Positions 6,187 through 14,171 of a DNA stretch of 14,363 nt are shown here, one piece after another. Every line of letters begins with the position of its first letter. The stretch's first letter is position 1. Made by a program: the position numbers and the translations under genes. The notes under the pieces were generated by a model, which was not told where the DNA came from, did no database searches, and worked only from the letters and a program-made list of their open reading frames with translations. This stretch comes from Bacillota bacterium (lineage in GTDB: Bacteria > Bacillota > Clostridia > Peptostreptococcales > Anaerovoracaceae): the NCBI GenBank assembly GCA_021443825.1, contig JABUTE010000024.1, positions 1-14,363 on the forward strand, read 5' to 3'.

Positions 6187-7509
6187 ATGAAGGTACTTAA
6201 GTTCGGTGGCAGCTCTGTAGCAGATGCTCAGCAGTTTGTTAAAATCAAGGATATCGTTTTCAGCGATCCCGAAAGGACCGCTGTCGTCGTCAGTGCCCCC
6301 GGTAAGCGCTTCGATAAGGATAACAAGGTCACCGACCTGCTCTATCTGTGCTGCGCTCACATCAAGTACGATGTCGATTACACCGAGGTGCTTGCCAATA
6401 TCAAGGCCCGTTATTACCAGATCGCCAACGAGCTGGGAATCGATTTTGACCTGGATTCCGAGTTCGCAGAGATCCAAAGAGCCATCGATGAAGATGAAGA
6501 AGACGAAGATTACATCGTTTCCAGAGGCGAATACATCACCGCAAAGATGATGGCCTGCTATCTGGGCTACGAATTCATCGACGCCTACGGCCATGTATTC
6601 TTCAACTACGATATGTCCATCGACAGCGAGCAGACCTACGAGTCGTTGAAGCTGGCTGTGGATGCCGCCGGCGGCAAGGTGGTAATGCCCGGCTTCTTCG
6701 GAACCATGCCCGACGGCAAGCTGGCCCTGATGCAAAGAGGAGGCTCCGACGTTTCCGGCGCTATTCTGGCAGCGGCTCTTGATGCCGATGTCTACGAAAA
6801 CTGGACCGACGTTCCCGGCATCCTGATGGCAGATCCCCGCATCGTCGAAGAAGAATTCCCCATTCCCGAGATCACCTTCGACGAGCTGCGCGAGCTGACC
6901 TACATGGGCGCAAAGGTGCTGCACGAATCGGCCATCTTCCCCGTAAGAGAAAAGGGAATCCCCATCAATATCAGAGACACCAACAGCCCCGAGGAGCCCG
7001 GCACCATGATCGCAGAATCCTTCGAAGAAAGCGACGCCTCCGATCACGCCTTCTACATCACCGGCGTAACCGGCAGAAAGGGCTTCAACATCCTCAACGT
7101 CACCTACAAGAACATCGGCAGCGAGCTGAACATTCTCTCCGACGTGCTGGATGTCTTCCAGAAGTATAAGATTAAGGTAGAATCCACCACCTCCAGCGTC
7201 GATGTCTTCTCGTTCGTCGTCTCCCGCAAGGAGATCAAGCAGAACATCTACGCGCTGCTGGCGGAGATCGAGGATATCTGCGGCGCAGGCGCTGTCAGCG
7301 TGGTCGAGAATATCTCTCTGGTGGCCTGCATCTCCCGCCGCATGGTCGGAAGACCGGGCGTTTCCGGCAAGATCTTCGGCGCTCTTGGCACCAGCGACAT
7401 CAACATCAAGTTCGCGCTGCAGGGCACTCAGGAGCTGACCATTCTGCTGGGCGTCGACGACAGAGACCTGAACGGCGCCATCAAGGTGCTGTATAACAGC
7501 TTCTGCTAA
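6187..7509 (+). CDS. lysC: Aspartate kinase, monofunctional, with C-terminal ACT domains
   Basis: LysC phosphorylates L-aspartate with ATP, opening the pathway to lysine, diaminopimelate, threonine, methionine and, here, diaminobutyrate. The 440 residues show KFGGSS (5-10), the aspartate-binding SRGEY (112-116), RGGSDVSGA (184-192), WTDVPGI (206-212) with MADPRIV after it, and a C-terminal tandem ACT region (about 300-440). An AAAGGAG ribosome site lies 6 nt before the ATG. asd follows after 48 bp, and ectB is divergent on the left. In the second ACT domain QGTQELTI stands where many family members have QGSSE-type sequence, at an effector-binding region; altered feedback control is possible but unproven. 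The symbol is by family; paralogues may exist elsewhere. Confidence 0.96.
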   Translation: MKVLKFGGSSVADAQQFVKIKDIVFSDPERTAVVVSAPGKRFDKDNKVTDLLYLCCAHIKYDVDYTEVLANIKARYYQIANELGIDFDLDSEFAEIQRAIDEDEEDEDYIVSRGEYITAKMMACYLGYEFIDAYGHVFFNYDMSIDSEQTYESLKLAVDAAGGKVVMPGFFGTMPDGKLALMQRGGSDVSGAILAAALDADVYENWTDVPGILMADPRIVEEEFPIPEITFDELRELTYMGAKVLHESAIFPVREKGIPINIRDTNSPEEPGTMIAESFEESDASDHAFYITGVTGRKGFNILNVTYKNIGSELNILSDVLDVFQKYKIKVESTTSSVDVFSFVVSRKEIKQNIYALLAEIEDICGAGAVSVVENISLVACISRRMVGRPGVSGKIFGALGTSDINIKFALQGTQELTILLGVDDRDLNGAIKVLYNSFC

Positions 7510-7557
7510 GGCAAACGACCGTTAATTTCATTACATATATTACAAGGAGAAAATAAT

Positions 7558-8553
7558 ATGGCATACAAAGTAGCAGTATTAGGCGCCACCGGCGCCGTCG
7601 GCAGAGAAATGCTCAAGGTCCTCGAAGAAAGACACTTCCCCATTTCCGAACTGGTTCCCCTTGCAAGCGAAAGAAGCGCAGGTAAGCAGCTGGATTTCGC
7701 CGGTGAAAAGATCACCATCCGCAAGGCAGACGAGAATGCCTTTGCCGGAATGGATATCGTTCTGGGCGCAGCCGAAGACGAGATCGCCAAGGCCATGGCT
7801 CCCCATATCAAGAAGGCGGGCGCTGTTTTTATCGATAATTCCCACGCTTTTCGTCTGGACAAGGATGTTCCTCTGGTCGTTCCCGAGGTCAACCCCGAAG
7901 ATGTCAAGTGGCATAACGGCCTGATCGCCAATCCCAACTGCGTTACTATCATCGCAGCCGTTGCCGCCAACCCCATTTCGAAGCTGTCTCCAATCAAGAC
8001 CATGATCGCAGCCAGCTATCAGTCTGTTTCCGGTGCCGGCATCGGCGGCATCCGCGAGCTGGATGCCCAGATGGCTGCGCTGGCCAAGGGCGAGCCCATC
8101 ACCGAGACCAAGGCCTTTGCCCATCAGATCGCGATGAACGTGATCCCCAAGGTAGGCAGCGTAAAGGAAAACGGCTATTCCTCCGAAGAGCTGAAGCTGC
8201 TTCATGAGGGCCGCAAGATCATGCATCTGCCCGAAATGCAGGTCAGCTGCACCTGTGTTCGCGTTCCCGTTATGAGATCGCACTCCATCGCCATCAACCT
8301 CTCCACCGAAAGAGACCTGACGGTAGAAGAGGTAAGAGCTGCCATGCTGGCGGCTCCCGGTGTCAAGCTGGCCGATGAGCCCAACAGCGAGATCTACCCC
8401 ATGCCCCTTGTTACCAGCGATCAGGATCTGGTATTCGTCGGCCGCATCCGCAAGGATATGGCTCTGCCCAACGGCATCGCTCTGTGGTGCTGCGGCGATC
8501 AGATCAGAAAGGGCGCTGCCACCAACGCAGTGCAGATCGCAGAGCTGCTGTAA
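7558..8553 (+). CDS. asd: Aspartate-semialdehyde dehydrogenase
   Basis: Asd reduces aspartyl-4-phosphate with NADPH to L-aspartate-4-semialdehyde. The 331 residues show the nucleotide-binding GATGAVG (9-15), IDNSHAFR (92-99), the catalytic Cys128 in NPNCVT, SYQSVSGAG (153-161), and the His242 region in RVPVMRSHS. An AAGGAG ribosome site is 8 nt before the ATG. It is the second gene of a lysC-asd operon that ends in a strong terminator. Its product branches to lysine and homoserine, and is also the direct substrate of the neighbouring EctB. Confidence 0.97.
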   Translation: MAYKVAVLGATGAVGREMLKVLEERHFPISELVPLASERSAGKQLDFAGEKITIRKADENAFAGMDIVLGAAEDEIAKAMAPHIKKAGAVFIDNSHAFRLDKDVPLVVPEVNPEDVKWHNGLIANPNCVTIIAAVAANPISKLSPIKTMIAASYQSVSGAGIGGIRELDAQMAALAKGEPITETKAFAHQIAMNVIPKVGSVKENGYSSEELKLLHEGRKIMHLPEMQVSCTCVRVPVMRSHSIAINLSTERDLTVEEVRAAMLAAPGVKLADEPNSEIYPMPLVTSDQDLVFVGRIRKDMALPNGIALWCCGDQIRKGAATNAVQIAELL

Positions 8554-8595
8554 GCGGCTGCGATCGCAGGAGCAACTCCAATACGATAACACAAT

Positions 8596-8628
8596 AAAAC
8601 CGGCCCATGCGGGCCGGTTTTGTTTTTT
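8596..8628 (+). terminator. Intrinsic terminator of lysC-asd
   Basis: A perfect 11-bp stem, AAAACCGGCCC (8596-8606) with GGGCCGGTTTT (8611-8621), has a 4-nt ATGC loop and is followed by GTTTTTT. A 12-bp palindrome CTGCGATCGCAG (8558-8569) lies between the asd stop and this terminator. Confidence 0.92.
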
Positions 8629-8734
8629 CGATCAAGGCTTAGCCACCGGTTGTTCGTTTTCTGCAGTTTTCCCTCTCGCTAAAGCATATATTTAAATATC
8701 ATATAAATAGGCATTATATATCAATGAATTTAAA

Positions 8735-8762
8735 TTGAAATGAATAAGCATGATGATATACT
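8735..8762 (+). promoter_or_regulatory. Predicted promoter of the pst operon
   Basis: TTGAAA (8735-8740) and TATACT (8757-8762) are separated by 16 bp, with TGA before the -10 box (extended -10 type). The leader to pstS would be about 70 nt. The octamer ATTTAAAT occurs three times around it, at 8690-8697, 8728-8735 and 8805-8812; these are possible sites for a phosphate regulator but could simply reflect AT-richness. Confidence 0.65.
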
Positions 8763-8839
8763 TCCGTTGGCTGGATCAAAAAATCCAATACCACTTATTA
8801 ATCCATTTAAATTATTTATCAAGAAAGGCTATGACGAAA

Positions 8840-9811
8840 ATGAAAAAGACTCTTTCCCTTCTGCTGGCCATGCTCATGGTATTCTCTATGGCTGCATGCG
8901 GCGCAAAGGAAGAACCCGCACCTGCTCCCGCACCTGCAGAAACGACTGCAGAGACCACCACAGAAGCTCCTGCAGAACCGGCAGAACCCCAGTTCCAGTC
9001 CCAGATCCTCTTCTGCGGCTCCACCTCTTTGTATCCCATCATGTCTTCGCTGGCATCCTCGTTCACCGAGACCTATGTCACCTGGGATAAGGTCGACGCC
9101 TCCATGCCCGCAAGCAACATCTCCATCTATGTTGCGCCCGGCGGCTCCGGCGTAGGCGTTGCTGCTGCCATCGACGGCACTGCCGACTTCGGTATGCTGG
9201 CACGCGACATCAAATCCAAGGAAGTTGAGAGCCTGGGCGAGCACTACGGCGAATATGTGGTTGCCCGCGACGCGCTGACTGTTTCCGTCAATATGGAGAA
9301 TCCCATTTGCTCCGTTATGAACGACATGGATACCGATACCATCCGCAAGATCTTCTGCGGTGAGATCACCACCTGGGATCAGGTAGAAGCATCTCTTCCT
9401 GCCGAGACCATCAACGTTTACATCCGCGACCTTTCCGGCGGTGCTTATGAAGTATTCCAGAAGGCCATCATGGGCGACAGCGAGATCGTCGCTTCTGCCA
9501 CCCAGTCTGCTTCCATGACCGAGCTGGCCACCAACATCACCAACGATAAGTGGGGCATCGGCTACGCAGGCTACGGCGCCTACAACAAGGCAAACGCCGA
9601 AAAGCAGGTGCTCTTCGCCATGAAGGTCGACGGCATCGAAGCCACCGAAGAAAACATCATCAGCGGCACCTATACCGTTCAGAGACCTGTTATGTTCGTT
9701 ACCGGCGATGAGATCTCCGCTTCCGAGCAGGCCTTCATCGACTACATCTTCTCGGAGATCGGCTTCGACGTCGTTGAAAAGAACGGCTACATTCCTGCAT
9801 TCACCAAGTAA
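8840..9811 (+). CDS. pstS: Phosphate ABC transporter substrate-binding lipoprotein
   Basis: PstS captures phosphate outside the cell and hands it to the PstCA channel. From the chosen ATG the 323-residue protein has a signal peptide with lipobox SMAAC (lipid Cys at 20), a flexible linker rich in Pro, Ala, Glu and Thr (about 24-50), then the binding domain. Phosphate-loop motifs are GSTSLYP (60-66), GGSG (101-104), Asp116 in ADFGM, and RDLSGG (196-201). The frame extends upstream to 8750, but that start lies inside the predicted promoter. ATG 8831 is too close to the AAAGG site (2 nt), ATG 8840 rather far (11 nt); the signal peptide fits 8840 best. pstC follows after a hairpin. Confidence 0.93.
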   Translation: MKKTLSLLLAMLMVFSMAACGAKEEPAPAPAPAETTAETTTEAPAEPAEPQFQSQILFCGSTSLYPIMSSLASSFTETYVTWDKVDASMPASNISIYVAPGGSGVGVAAAIDGTADFGMLARDIKSKEVESLGEHYGEYVVARDALTVSVNMENPICSVMNDMDTDTIRKIFCGEITTWDQVEASLPAETINVYIRDLSGGAYEVFQKAIMGDSEIVASATQSASMTELATNITNDKWGIGYAGYGAYNKANAEKQVLFAMKVDGIEATEENIISGTYTVQRPVMFVTGDEISASEQAFIDYIFSEIGFDVVEKNGYIPAFTK

Positions 9812-9831
9812 TATTCGAAGAGAATCCCTTG

Positions 9832-9862
9832 CTGCCTCCTGCAAAAGGAGGCAGTTATTTTT
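9832..9862 (+). terminator. Terminator-like hairpin between pstS and pstC
   Basis: A 9-bp perfect stem, CTGCCTCCT (9832-9840) with AGGAGGCAG (9846-9854), has a 5-nt loop and is followed by TTATTTTTG. It ends only 18 nt before the pstC start. Such intercistronic stems often let the binding protein be made in excess of the membrane subunits by partial termination or 3'-end protection. Confidence 0.75.
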
Positions 9863-9880
9863 GTATCCGGAGGCACTCCT

Positions 9881-10756
9881 TTGAAAAAAGCGTTCGACAG
9901 AGCTTTTACGGTGCTGATCGCGGCTTTGACAGCCGTATCGGCCGCAGCTCTCGCCTTTGTCATCTTTTTCATCGTAAAAGAAGCCCTTCCCCTGTTTGAA
10001 ACGGTCAGCCTCAAAGACTTTCTGCTGGGACAGCGGTGGATGCCCATCGCCTATACAGGCTCGGTATCCTTTGGCATTGCCAATTTTATCGCGGGCACCT
10101 TATATGTTTCCTTTGCCGCCATGGTGCTGGCACTGTTCTTCAGTCTGGGCTGTGCGGTCTATTTAAGCTGCGTTGCCACCGACCGGCAGCGGAGCCTGCT
10201 GTATCCGGTCATCGATCTGCTGGCAGGCATTCCTTCGGTGGTCTACGGCTTTATCGGCATCGTGGTGCTTTTAAAGCTGATGATGAAGCTGGGCGTGCGC
10301 ACCGGCTCCTGCGTGCTGGCGGCTGCCATCGTGCTGGCCATCATGCTGCTGCCCTATCTGATCTCGGGCTGCAGCGAATCCATGCTGAAGATGAAGAATC
10401 GCTACATGCCTGCATCGGATGCCATGGGAATCTCCCAATGGCATGCCATGGCTGAGATCGTGATCCCTGCCGCCTGGAAGAATATTCTGCTCACCATGGT
10501 GCTGGCGGTGGGCCGCGCCATGGGCGAAACCATGGCGGTGATGATGGTCATGGGCAATGCCAATCTGTTTCCCCGGCTTTTGGGCAAGGGCGAGACCATC
10601 GCCGCTGTTATCGCGTTGGAAATGGGCACGGCCGAATACGGCAGCGACCACTACCATGCCCTGTATGCGGCCAGCATGGTGCTGATGCTGCTGCTGTTCG
10701 TGATCAACATCGCCATTTCGCTGCTTCGAAAGCGTCTTCTGGAAAAAGAGGTGTAG
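9881..10756 (+). CDS. pstC: Phosphate ABC transporter permease PstC
   Basis: PstC is one of the two membrane subunits of the phosphate importer. The 291 residues contain about six hydrophobic segments (roughly 10-32, 66-96, 108-135, 145-163, 200-222, 262-284). Between them lies the ABC-contacting EAA loop (about 178-200, ASDAMGISQWHAM), then the family signature GRAMGETMAV (211-220). The start is TTG: GGAGG at 9869-9873 lies 7 nt before it and the family N-terminus begins here. pstA follows after 3 nt, with its ribosome site inside the pstC end. Confidence 0.95.
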   Translation: MKKAFDRAFTVLIAALTAVSAAALAFVIFFIVKEALPLFETVSLKDFLLGQRWMPIAYTGSVSFGIANFIAGTLYVSFAAMVLALFFSLGCAVYLSCVATDRQRSLLYPVIDLLAGIPSVVYGFIGIVVLLKLMMKLGVRTGSCVLAAAIVLAIMLLPYLISGCSESMLKMKNRYMPASDAMGISQWHAMAEIVIPAAWKNILLTMVLAVGRAMGETMAVMMVMGNANLFPRLLGKGETIAAVIALEMGTAEYGSDHYHALYAASMVLMLLLFVINIAISLLRKRLLEKEV

Positions 10757-10759
10757 CCC

Positions 10760-11602
10760 GTGAAAACAAAAGATAAACTGATCCGCCTGTGGGCCTACGG
10801 CAGCATGGCGGCAGTGCTGGCCATCATCGCATTTCTGTTTCTGTATGTGTTCGCAAGGGGGTATAAGACCGTCAGCTGGGAGTTTCTCACCAAAGCGCCC
10901 GCAGGCGCGGTGCTTGGCATGGAGGGGGGCATTTTTCCGGCCATCATGGGAAGCCTTGCCTTTACCCTGACCGCTGTTGTGATCGGCGGTATTCCCGCTG
11001 TTGCAGCTGCGGTTTTCGTGGTATTCTATTGCAAAAGCAAGGTGGTGGGAACGGTGATCAAGATGATCATCGAATGCATCGCCGGCATACCCTCCATCGT
11101 TTTGGGCCTGTTTTCGTACAGCCTGTTCGTGCGCGATCTGCAATGGGGCCGCTGCATTTTATCGGCTTCCATGGCCCTTGGAATCATGGTTTTGCCCTTT
11201 ATCGAGGTGCGGGCCGAAAAAGCCTTTCGCGAGCTTCCCCCGTCCATGATCGCATCGTCGTATGCTCTGGGGTGCTCCCGCTTTTATACCGTCAGCCGCA
11301 TCGTTCTTCCCGCCTGCCGGGGCGAGCTGGTCAGCGGCATCATTTTAGGTGCCTGCTATGCCATGGGCGCGACTGCGCCCATGATCTTCACCGGTGCCGT
11401 CGCCTTTGCCAAGGTTCCTACCGGCCTGCTGCAGCCGGCCATGGCACTGCCCCTGCATCTGTATCTGCTGATTGCCCAGGGAGCCACCTCCCTTGATACG
11501 GCCTTCGGCACCGCATTTGTGATGATGGCGCTGATCTTGATCAGCAATATCCTTGCCACTCTTTACGCCAGGAGGCGTTCCTCGCAATGGACCAGATCAT
11601 AA
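10760..11602 (+). CDS. pstA: Phosphate ABC transporter permease PstA
   Basis: PstA is the partner membrane subunit of PstC. The 280 residues have about six hydrophobic segments (roughly 13-32, 62-90, 99-124, 132-150, 191-214, 250-272) and an EAA-type loop (about 160-185). The start is GTG, with GAGG at 10748-10751 inside the pstC end, 8 nt away. The conserved motif usually read GETAP in PstA is GATAP here (203-207), an unusual loss of the acidic residue. The last 16 bp overlap pstB. Confidence 0.95.
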   Translation: MKTKDKLIRLWAYGSMAAVLAIIAFLFLYVFARGYKTVSWEFLTKAPAGAVLGMEGGIFPAIMGSLAFTLTAVVIGGIPAVAAAVFVVFYCKSKVVGTVIKMIIECIAGIPSIVLGLFSYSLFVRDLQWGRCILSASMALGIMVLPFIEVRAEKAFRELPPSMIASSYALGCSRFYTVSRIVLPACRGELVSGIILGACYAMGATAPMIFTGAVAFAKVPTGLLQPAMALPLHLYLLIAQGATSLDTAFGTAFVMMALILISNILATLYARRRSSQWTRS

Positions 11603-12336
11603 AAATTCAGCAGCTGAGCGCTTCCTACGACGGAAAGCCGGCTTTAAAAAACATTACGGCAGAGATCCCGGAAAATCGGATCACGGCCATCATCGGCCCC
11701 TCCGGCTGCGGAAAATCGACGCTGCTGCGGGCGATCAACGGGCTTCTTTGGCAGGAGGCGGGCGCTGCTGTCAGCGGCAGCGTGCTGCTTTGCGGAACCG
11801 ATACGAAGACCATTTCCCCCGAAGAGCTGCGAAGACGCATCGGTCTGGTGTTTCAGACGCCGTCGCCCTTTCCCTTTTCGATCTATAAGAACCTGACCTA
11901 CGGCCCTTTGTATTTCGGTCATCCCACGAAGGCCCAGCTGCAGGCCCGGGCCGAAGAGGTATTGAAAGCCACCGGTCTTTACGAAGAAGTAAAAAATGAC
12001 ATGAAAAAAAGCGCCTTGAAGCTTTCGGGCGGGCAGCAGCAGCGCCTTTGCATCGCAAGAGCGCTGACGGTAGATCCGCAGGTGCTGCTTTTGGATGAGC
12101 CCTGCTCGGCGCTGGACGTTAAAAACACTCAGATCATCGAAGAGCTGCTCCTGCAGATGAAAAAGGATCGGACCGTTGTCATCGTGACCCACAACATCGC
12201 CCAGGCGCAGCGCATCGCCGACAAGGTGCTTTTCTTATATGAGGGAAGCCTGCTGGAGGAGGGAAGCGCCGAAGAGCTGTTCGCCTGCCCCAGGCACGAA
12301 AAAACAAAAGAATTCTTATCAGGAAGGATCGGATAA
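11587..12336 (+). CDS. pstB: Phosphate ABC transporter ATP-binding protein
   Basis: PstB powers phosphate uptake by ATP hydrolysis at the inner face of the membrane. The 249 residues carry a full ABC set: Walker A GPSGCGKST (37-45), Q-loop Gln90 in VFQTPSPFP, signature LSGGQQQR (146-153), Walker B VLLLDEP (166-172) and the switch His202 in THN. The VFQTPSPFPFSIYKN stretch is typical of PstB rather than other ABC ATPases. The start overlaps pstA by 16 bp; GGAGG at 11571-11575 is 11 nt before it. The usual next gene, phoU, is not in the window; a HAD-family gene follows instead. Confidence 0.95.
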   Translation: MDQIIKIQQLSASYDGKPALKNITAEIPENRITAIIGPSGCGKSTLLRAINGLLWQEAGAAVSGSVLLCGTDTKTISPEELRRRIGLVFQTPSPFPFSIYKNLTYGPLYFGHPTKAQLQARAEEVLKATGLYEEVKNDMKKSALKLSGGQQQRLCIARALTVDPQVLLLDEPCSALDVKNTQIIEELLLQMKKDRTVVIVTHNIAQAQRIADKVLFLYEGSLLEEGSAEELFACPRHEKTKEFLSGRIG

Positions 12337-12338
12337 CC

Positions 12339-12809
12339 ATGATCACCATCGAGATTCCCGGAAGAGATGCGCCGGTGTGCATCAAAAGCATCTGCCTTGA
12401 TTACAACGGCACCATCGCAAGAGACGGGCAGTTCTTTCAAAGCCTGGAGGAGCCGATCCGAAGGCTTGCAAAGCATGCGGATATCTACATTCTCACCGCC
12501 GATACCTACGGCAATGTGCGTCAGCAATGCGGTCATCTGCCGCTGAAGATTTGGACCTTTCCGAGAGAGGGCGCTGCCCTTTGCAAGGAGGCCATCGTAA
12601 AGGAGCTGGGCGAGGGCGTATTTGCGGTAGGAAACGGCTTTAACGACATTCAGATGTTCGATGCATCGGAGATCTCCGTTGCCGTCATGGAAAAAGAAGG
12701 CTTTTGCGGCAAGCTGGCGGCCCATGCCGATGTGATCGTCTCTTCGCCGGTGGACGCGCTTGACCTGCTGCTGAAGCCCGATCGCCTGCGCGCCACGCTG
12801 AGAAATTAA
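12339..12809 (+). CDS. HAD-superfamily protein resembling soluble P-type-ATPase-like phosphatase
   Basis: The 156 residues match a small HAD hydrolase without cap domain: motif I DYNGT (21-25), motif II in LTADT (52-56), a candidate motif III Lys83, and motif IV GNGFND (98-103). Motif I has Asn where typical HAD phosphatases have the second Asp, as in the soluble P-type-ATPase-like group (I believe COG4087); it may be a phosphatase, but the substrate is unknown. The ATG lies 2 nt after the pstB stop with GGAAGGA inside the pstB end, so it is the last gene of the pst operon. Its 3' end (31 bp) is duplicated at 14263-14293, and the ATPase gene abuts its stop codon tail-to-tail. Confidence 0.85.
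   Translation: MITIEIPGRDAPVCIKSICLDYNGTIARDGQFFQSLEEPIRRLAKHADIYILTADTYGNVRQQCGHLPLKIWTFPREGAALCKEAIVKELGEGVFAVGNGFNDIQMFDASEISVAVMEKEGFCGKLAAHADVIVSSPVDALDLLLKPDRLRATLRN
12779..12809 (+). repeat. 31-bp direct repeat, left copy (3' end of the HAD gene)
   Basis: This is the final part of the HAD coding sequence including its TAA. It matches 14263-14293 at 28 of 31 positions; the three differences are all transitions (12782, 12784, 12800). The rightmost 25 bp differ at one position only. Flanking sequence on either side shows no similarity. Confidence 0.9.
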
Positions 12810-14162
12810 CTACAATAGCGGTGTCATATATACCGGTAGATACTCAATGCCATCTTCGGATCGGTAATCGCTTGTGTGAAGTACATATCCGACATCGACC
12901 TGCTCATGAAACTGTTTTCTGAATTTATTGATAGAAGACAAGGTATAGCGTTTTCCGGATTTGACTTCGATCGGGGAAATATTGTGTCGATTCGTTATTT
13001 TGCTTTTGGCAATGAGAAAGTCGATCTCCATGCGCTGCTCCTTATCGTTTCGCGATGGATTTGAATAGAAGTATAACTTGTGCCCGGAAGCGGTCAACAT
13101 CTGCGCAACGATATTTTCGAACAGCATGCCTTCATTCACCTCGAGTTTTCCAAGAAGAAGCTTCTTATAGATCTCATTGCTTACCAGACCGTTTTCATCA
13201 AAGGAATGACTGATGAGCAGACCGGTGTCAGCCATGTACAGTTTCATAGTGGCGTGATCTCGATTTAACTTGAGTCCGATGGTCGGCTGGGTCGAATTCC
13301 AGCATGTATTTGTGATCATGGCATCTTCGAGCCACAGAAAAGCACTTTCATATTCCCGTAAACGGGCACTTCGCCCTAAAGAGGATAATGTGAATTTCTT
13401 CTCATGCTTTTGCAATTGGCCGGGAAGCTCATCAAAAATGCTTTCCGCCTTTCGTTCATAACCTTTTGCATGTTTGCTGATATCTGCCCGATACAAAGCT
13501 AATATGTCGCGCTTGATCTGGTCCACATTGTCGAAATTTCTGGTAGCAGCAAATTCCTGAACAGCCTGGGGCATGCCCCCGACGATCAGATACTGGCGGA
13601 AATAGTCCATCGCTTTTCTGTGCATGACTTGTCCCATAGGTTGTTTTTCGGTGAAGCGCATGCGGATAAAATCCATCAATGTATCATTTCCCATCGCCCA
13701 CAGAAATTCTTCGAAATCCATGGGGGGCAGAGTGAGATGTCGCTCTTCCGACGGAATCATGATATCGTTCACGTTTTCTCGAATAGACATGAGCGAGCCG
13801 GTCTCTATATAAGAATAACGGCCGTCTGCGACAAGGTATTTTATAGCGGCACGTGCCCTTGGATAGAATTGTACTTCATCAAAAATGATCAGGGATTCCT
13901 TTTCATAAAGCCTGGTATCATAGATTGCAGACAGATACAGGAAAAGAGTGTCGAGATCATTAAGGTAATTGTCAAACAAATCTTTCACTTCTCGCGGGGC
14001 ACGATAAAAATCGATCAGTATGTAGGATCGATATTCTTTTTTTGCAAATTCTTCTGCAATGTAGCTTTTTCCGACTCGTCTTGCGCCGTCGATAAGAAGT
14101 GCTGTTCTGTTTGAATCCGTATTTTTCCATGAAAGAAGTTTGTCGTATATTTTCCTTTTCAT
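12810..14162 (-). CDS. AAA-family ATPase with DUF4143 domain, 450 aa
   Basis: The N-terminal ATPase domain has Walker A GARRVGKS (26-33), Walker B LIIFDE (91-96) and a sensor-like ETGSL (120-124), as in the AAA_14 group. The middle and C-terminal parts fit DUF4143, including the YLIVGGMPQAV stretch (191-201) and YMADTGLL (309-316). Near the C-terminus FEN (348-350), EIDFLI (379-384) and IEVKSG (398-403) resemble the E...D...ExK core of PD-(D/E)XK nucleases. The cellular role of these ATPases is not established. The frame is open to 14240, but the ATG at 14162 is chosen because GGAGG lies 5 nt before it and the family starts with a MKRKIYDKLL-like segment. It is more AT-rich than its neighbours and sits convergent to the pst operon. 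Confidence 0.9.
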   Translation of the reverse strand: MKRKIYDKLLSWKNTDSNRTALLIDGARRVGKSYIAEEFAKKEYRSYILIDFYRAPREVKDLFDNYLNDLDTLFLYLSAIYDTRLYEKESLIIFDEVQFYPRARAAIKYLVADGRYSYIETGSLMSIRENVNDIMIPSEERHLTLPPMDFEEFLWAMGNDTLMDFIRMRFTEKQPMGQVMHRKAMDYFRQYLIVGGMPQAVQEFAATRNFDNVDQIKRDILALYRADISKHAKGYERKAESIFDELPGQLQKHEKKFTLSSLGRSARLREYESAFLWLEDAMITNTCWNSTQPTIGLKLNRDHATMKLYMADTGLLISHSFDENGLVSNEIYKKLLLGKLEVNEGMLFENIVAQMLTASGHKLYFYSNPSRNDKEQRMEIDFLIAKSKITNRHNISPIEVKSGKRYTLSSINKFRKQFHEQVDVGYVLHTSDYRSEDGIEYLPVYMTPLL

Positions 14163-14171
14163 ACGCGCCTC

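Noticed and set aside
8819..9844. Minus-strand open frame of 341 codons opposite pstS
   Set aside because: Glycine/valine/aspartate-rich shadow typical of reverse frames in GC-rich genes; pstS is clearly the real gene.
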